Origin: Aliivibrio_A kagoshimensis
GTDB lineage: Bacteria > Pseudomonadota > Gammaproteobacteria > Enterobacterales > Vibrionaceae
Reading direction: 5' to 3'
NCBI RefSeq assembly: GCF_050337105.1
Contig: NZ_JAKJSQ010000012.1
Location: 1-64,000, forward strand
DNA length: 64,000 bases
Below are positions 61,452 to 64,000 of this stretch, piece by piece (position 1 is the first letter of the stretch; the number at the start of each line of letters is the position of its first letter). The notes under the pieces are model-generated. The model was not told the DNA's origin. It did no database searches and saw nothing but the letters and a program-made list of their open reading frames with translations. The position numbers and the translations under genes are program-made.

Positions 61452-61820
61452 ATGAACATCAAACCAATCAAAACATTACTCGATCATCAACAAGCTCTGC
61501 ATCGTATCGAACAGCTTTGGGATGCTAAACCAAACACCCTACAAGGCGATGAACTTGAAATTCTAACGACATTAGTCCAATCATTTGAAGATCACTACTT
61601 CCCTATTAAGTCACCTGACCCTATCGAAGTCATTAAATTTAGAATGGATCAGCAGGGGTTAGTCGATGCTGATTTGGTCCCCTACCTTGGACAACGTAGC
61701 AGAGTCAGTGAAGTGTTGAATAAGAAAAGAAAGCTTAGTATTACTATGATCAGGAAGCTTAACCAAGGGCTCAACATTCCTCTCCACTGTTTAATAAGTG
61801 AATATCAGTTACAACCTTAA
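61452..61820 (+). CDS. higA: HigA-type antitoxin (HTH)
   Basis: Antitoxin and autorepressor, 122 residues from ATG 61452; an in-frame GTG three codons earlier is less likely. The N-terminus (IKPIKTLLDHQQALHRIEQL) and middle (EILTTLVQSFEDHYFPI) match the COG5499 HigA group. The HTH lies at LVDADLVPYLGQRSRVSEVL with NKKRKLSITMIRKL (about 68-105). It should neutralise HigB and bind the two TTCCC/GGGAA palindromes upstream (inference). Confidence 0.9.
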   Translation: MNIKPIKTLLDHQQALHRIEQLWDAKPNTLQGDELEILTTLVQSFEDHYFPIKSPDPIEVIKFRMDQQGLVDADLVPYLGQRSRVSEVLNKKRKLSITMIRKLNQGLNIPLHCLISEYQLQP

Positions 61821-61825
61821 ACAAA

Positions 61826-61855
61826 AAACGGCAGCTCGAGAGCTGCCGTTTATTT
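61826..61855. terminator. Bidirectional intrinsic terminator (higA / purL)
   Basis: AAACGGCAGCT (61826-61836) pairs perfectly with AGCTGCCGTTT (61841-61851) around a CGAG loop. The minus strand has a T-run after it; the plus side is weaker. Confidence 0.88.
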
Positions 61856-61873
61856 GATAACGTGGCGTCAACC

Positions 61874-64000
61874 TTAGCCGATATTGACACGTGCATTACG
61901 GAACATGCGCATCCACGGGCTATCTTCATTCCACTCTTCAGGGTGCCATGAGTTTGCCACCGCGCGGAATACACGCTCAGGGTGAGGCATCATAATGGTC
62001 ACTCGTCCATCGGCGGTGGTTAAGCCGGTAATAGCGTTTGGCGAACCGTTAGGATTGTTCGGGTATTGTTGCGTTGGATTACCCAAGTTATCCACGTATC
62101 GCATCGCAACCGTACCAGATTGCTCAATCGCTGCTAAATGCTCTGCATCACGCACTTCCATGCGGCCTTCGCCATGTGACACGGCGATTGGCATACGAGA
62201 ACCCGCCATCCCTTTAAAGAAAACTGAGTCATTCTCTTGGATCTCAACTAAGCTGAAACGTGCTTCAAAACGCTCAGATTCGTTACGTACGAATCGTGGC
62301 CAATACTCTGCACCAGGAATAAGCTCACGTAAATTAGACAGCATCTGACAACCATTACACACACCTAATGAGAACGTCTCTTCACGTTTAAAGAAGCCTT
62401 CGAACTGATCACGTGCTTGCTCGTTGAACAACACTGACTTCGCCCAACCTTCACCTGCGCCTAATACGTCACCGTATGAGAAACCACCACAGGCCACTAG
62501 ACCTTTATAATCTTCTAATACCGCGTTACCCGTTAAGATATCGCTCATGTGAATATCAGTGGCTTCAAAACCCGCGCGATCAAATGCCGCCGCCATCTCA
62601 ACATGCGAGTTGACACCCTGCTCACGTAAAATAGCCATCTTAGGTTTTGCGCCCGTTGCAATGTACGGGGCAGCAATGTCTTCATTAATGTCGTAGCTAA
62701 GCTTCACGTTCAAACCTGGGTCGCTGTTGTCTGACTTCGCAGCATGTTCCTGATCCGCACACTCGGTATTATCTCGAAGAGACTGCATTTTATGCGTGGT
62801 TTCAGCCCAAATAACACGAAGTTCAATACGTGACTTATCAATCACGGTCTCTTCGCCTGATGTAATGATGAACTGATCAGAAGCTTCAACCGCACCAATC
62901 ACATGTGAGCACGTGGCTAAGCCGTGGTCAGATAACGTGGCTAATACTGACTCAAGTTCGCTGTCCGCCACTTGAATCACCGCACCTAACTCTTCGTTAA
63001 ACAGAACCGCTAACGTATCTTCACCCAGAGCATCAATGTTTGCTTTCACACCACAGTGTCCCGCAAACGCCATCTCAGCCAGCGTGACAAACAGACCGCC
63101 ATCGCCTTTATCGTGGTAAGCCATTAACTTATCTTCAGCCACTAACTGCTGCAGACCATCGTAGAAACCTTTCAGTTGCTCGGCATTATCGACATCAGCA
63201 GGTTTGTCACCTAACTGCTTATACACTTGCGCCAGCGCTGTTGCACCTAAACGATTCTTACCGTTACCAAGGTCGATAAGCACTAAGCTTGAATCACCTT
63301 TGTTGGTGCGAAGCTGAGGCGTAATCGTTTTGCGCACATCTTCCACTCGACCAAAGGCGGTAATAACCAGTGAAAGTGGTGATGTCACCTCTTTCTCTTC
63401 GCCATTTTCGCTCCACTTAGTCTTCATCGACATGGAGTCTTTACCCACAGGAATCGTTAAACCCAGTGCAGGACATAACTCTTCGCCCACGGCTTTAACC
63501 GCTTCGTACAGGCCCGCATCTTCACCAGGGTGACCCGCTGGAGACATCCAGTTTGCAGAGAGTTTAATGCGTTTGATATCGCCAATATTGGTTGCAGCGA
63601 TGTTAGTGATCGCTTCGCCTACTGCTAGGCGCGCTGAAGCACCAAAATCAAGCAGAGCAACCGGAGTACGCTCGCCCATCGACATCGCTTCGCCGTGATA
63701 CGTGTCGTAGCTGCCTGCAGTGACTGCACAGTTGGCCACTGGCACCTGCCAAGGGCCCACCATCTGATCGCGCGCCACTAAACCTGTTACAGTGCGGTCA
63801 CCAATGGTAATAAGGAAAGTTTTCTCTGCCACAGTAGGAAGACGTAAAACACGCTCTACTGCATCGTCAATCGTGATGTTGCTGCGATCAATGGCCGGAT
63901 TGCTTGCTTTTAATGTCACCACGTCGCGTGTCATCTTCGGCGTTTTGCCCAATAAGATGTCCATTGGCATATCGATTGGTGTATTGTCGAAATGAGCATC
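61874..64000 (-). CDS. purL: Phosphoribosylformylglycinamidine synthase (C-terminal part; gene continues past the right edge)
   Basis: Large ATP- and glutamine-dependent purine enzyme, present here for its last 708 codons; the frame is open to base 64000, so the gene is cut by the window and not broken. Full family length is about 1,300. The synthetase region ends with GKDSMSMKTKW and the second ATP-grasp-like half. The C-terminal glutaminase domain starts at KMAILREQGVNSHVEMAAAF and carries the nucleophile Cys in LGVCNGCQMLSNL, and the His/Glu pair in MMPHPERVFR. As in other vibrios it would be PurR-controlled at its far end. Confidence 0.97.
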   Translation of the reverse strand, partial: DAHFDNTPIDMPMDILLGKTPKMTRDVVTLKASNPAIDRSNITIDDAVERVLRLPTVAEKTFLITIGDRTVTGLVARDQMVGPWQVPVANCAVTAGSYDTYHGEAMSMGERTPVALLDFGASARLAVGEAITNIAATNIGDIKRIKLSANWMSPAGHPGEDAGLYEAVKAVGEELCPALGLTIPVGKDSMSMKTKWSENGEEKEVTSPLSLVITAFGRVEDVRKTITPQLRTNKGDSSLVLIDLGNGKNRLGATALAQVYKQLGDKPADVDNAEQLKGFYDGLQQLVAEDKLMAYHDKGDGGLFVTLAEMAFAGHCGVKANIDALGEDTLAVLFNEELGAVIQVADSELESVLATLSDHGLATCSHVIGAVEASDQFIITSGEETVIDKSRIELRVIWAETTHKMQSLRDNTECADQEHAAKSDNSDPGLNVKLSYDINEDIAAPYIATGAKPKMAILREQGVNSHVEMAAAFDRAGFEATDIHMSDILTGNAVLEDYKGLVACGGFSYGDVLGAGEGWAKSVLFNEQARDQFEGFFKREETFSLGVCNGCQMLSNLRELIPGAEYWPRFVRNESERFEARFSLVEIQENDSVFFKGMAGSRMPIAVSHGEGRMEVRDAEHLAAIEQSGTVAMRYVDNLGNPTQQYPNNPNGSPNAITGLTTADGRVTIMMPHPERVFRAVANSWHPEEWNEDSPWMRMFRNARVNIG

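Noticed and set aside
61874..64000. Truncated purL pseudogene
   Set aside because: The frame stays open to the window edge; the missing part is simply outside the window.

Overview
The window reads as chromosomal DNA of a marine gammaproteobacterium of the family Vibrionaceae. The Na+-translocating NADH:quinone reductase operon (nqrABCDEF with apbE and nqrM), Na+-type flagellar motor genes (pomAB), a Na+-coupled amino-acid transporter, a DUF3622 gene and the overall order (bolA, rlmG, yajG, ampG, tsx/ompK; xseB-ispA-dxs; pgpA-thiL-nusB-rib-nrdR-glyA; gmhB, metNIQ, proS, yaeP, purL) all fit that family. I cannot fix the genus. No rRNA, tRNA, CRISPR array, insertion sequence or prophage was seen.

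Region 1 (1-9.8 kb) holds pepD and then the least ordinary part of the window: an eight-gene minus-strand operon (9623 to 1629) with a divergent LysR gene. It encodes two subunits resembling glycine decarboxylase (P-protein), an ATP-NAD-kinase/AcoX-like protein, a short-chain dehydrogenase and a complete polar amino-acid ABC importer (ATPase, binding protein, two permeases). Several genes overlap by one base, and an intrinsic terminator closes the unit. No H-protein, T-protein or glycine riboswitch is present, and both P-protein-like subunits have lost motifs that are nearly invariant in true GcvP. I infer a dedicated uptake and catabolic system for an amino acid other than free glycine; its substrate is unknown.

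Region 2 (10.6-29.2 kb) holds dinB with a LexA box, a double-receiver GGDEF protein, the nqr locus (a terminator separates nqrF from apbE-nqrM), bolA, rlmG-yajG-cyclophilin, ampG, a Tsx/OmpK porin, panE-yajL, and thiI converging on yajL with overlapping stop codons. Region 3 (29.2-40.6 kb) holds pomAB behind a sigma-28 promoter, xseB-ispA-dxs, and a minus-strand series glyA / nrdR-ribD-ribE-ribH-nusB / thiL-pgpA. glyA has a PurR box. The rib operon lacks the ribA/ribBA gene found there in Vibrio cholerae.

Region 4 (40.9-54.4 kb) holds a YitT-family membrane protein, a YejABEF-like peptide importer operon ending in a lysozyme-inhibitor lipoprotein (MliC family), gmhB, metNIQ behind tandem MetJ boxes, a zinc-starvation ribosomal pair (rpmE2-rpmJ2) behind a perfect Zur-like palindrome, trmO and proS. 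Region 5 (54.4-64 kb) holds a TauE/SafE permease, an HTH regulator, yaeP with a DUF4250 gene, a PhoD-like phosphatase, a sodium symporter, small envelope and stress genes, a higBA toxin-antitoxin module with two operator palindromes, and the 3' two-fifths-plus of purL, which runs off the right edge.
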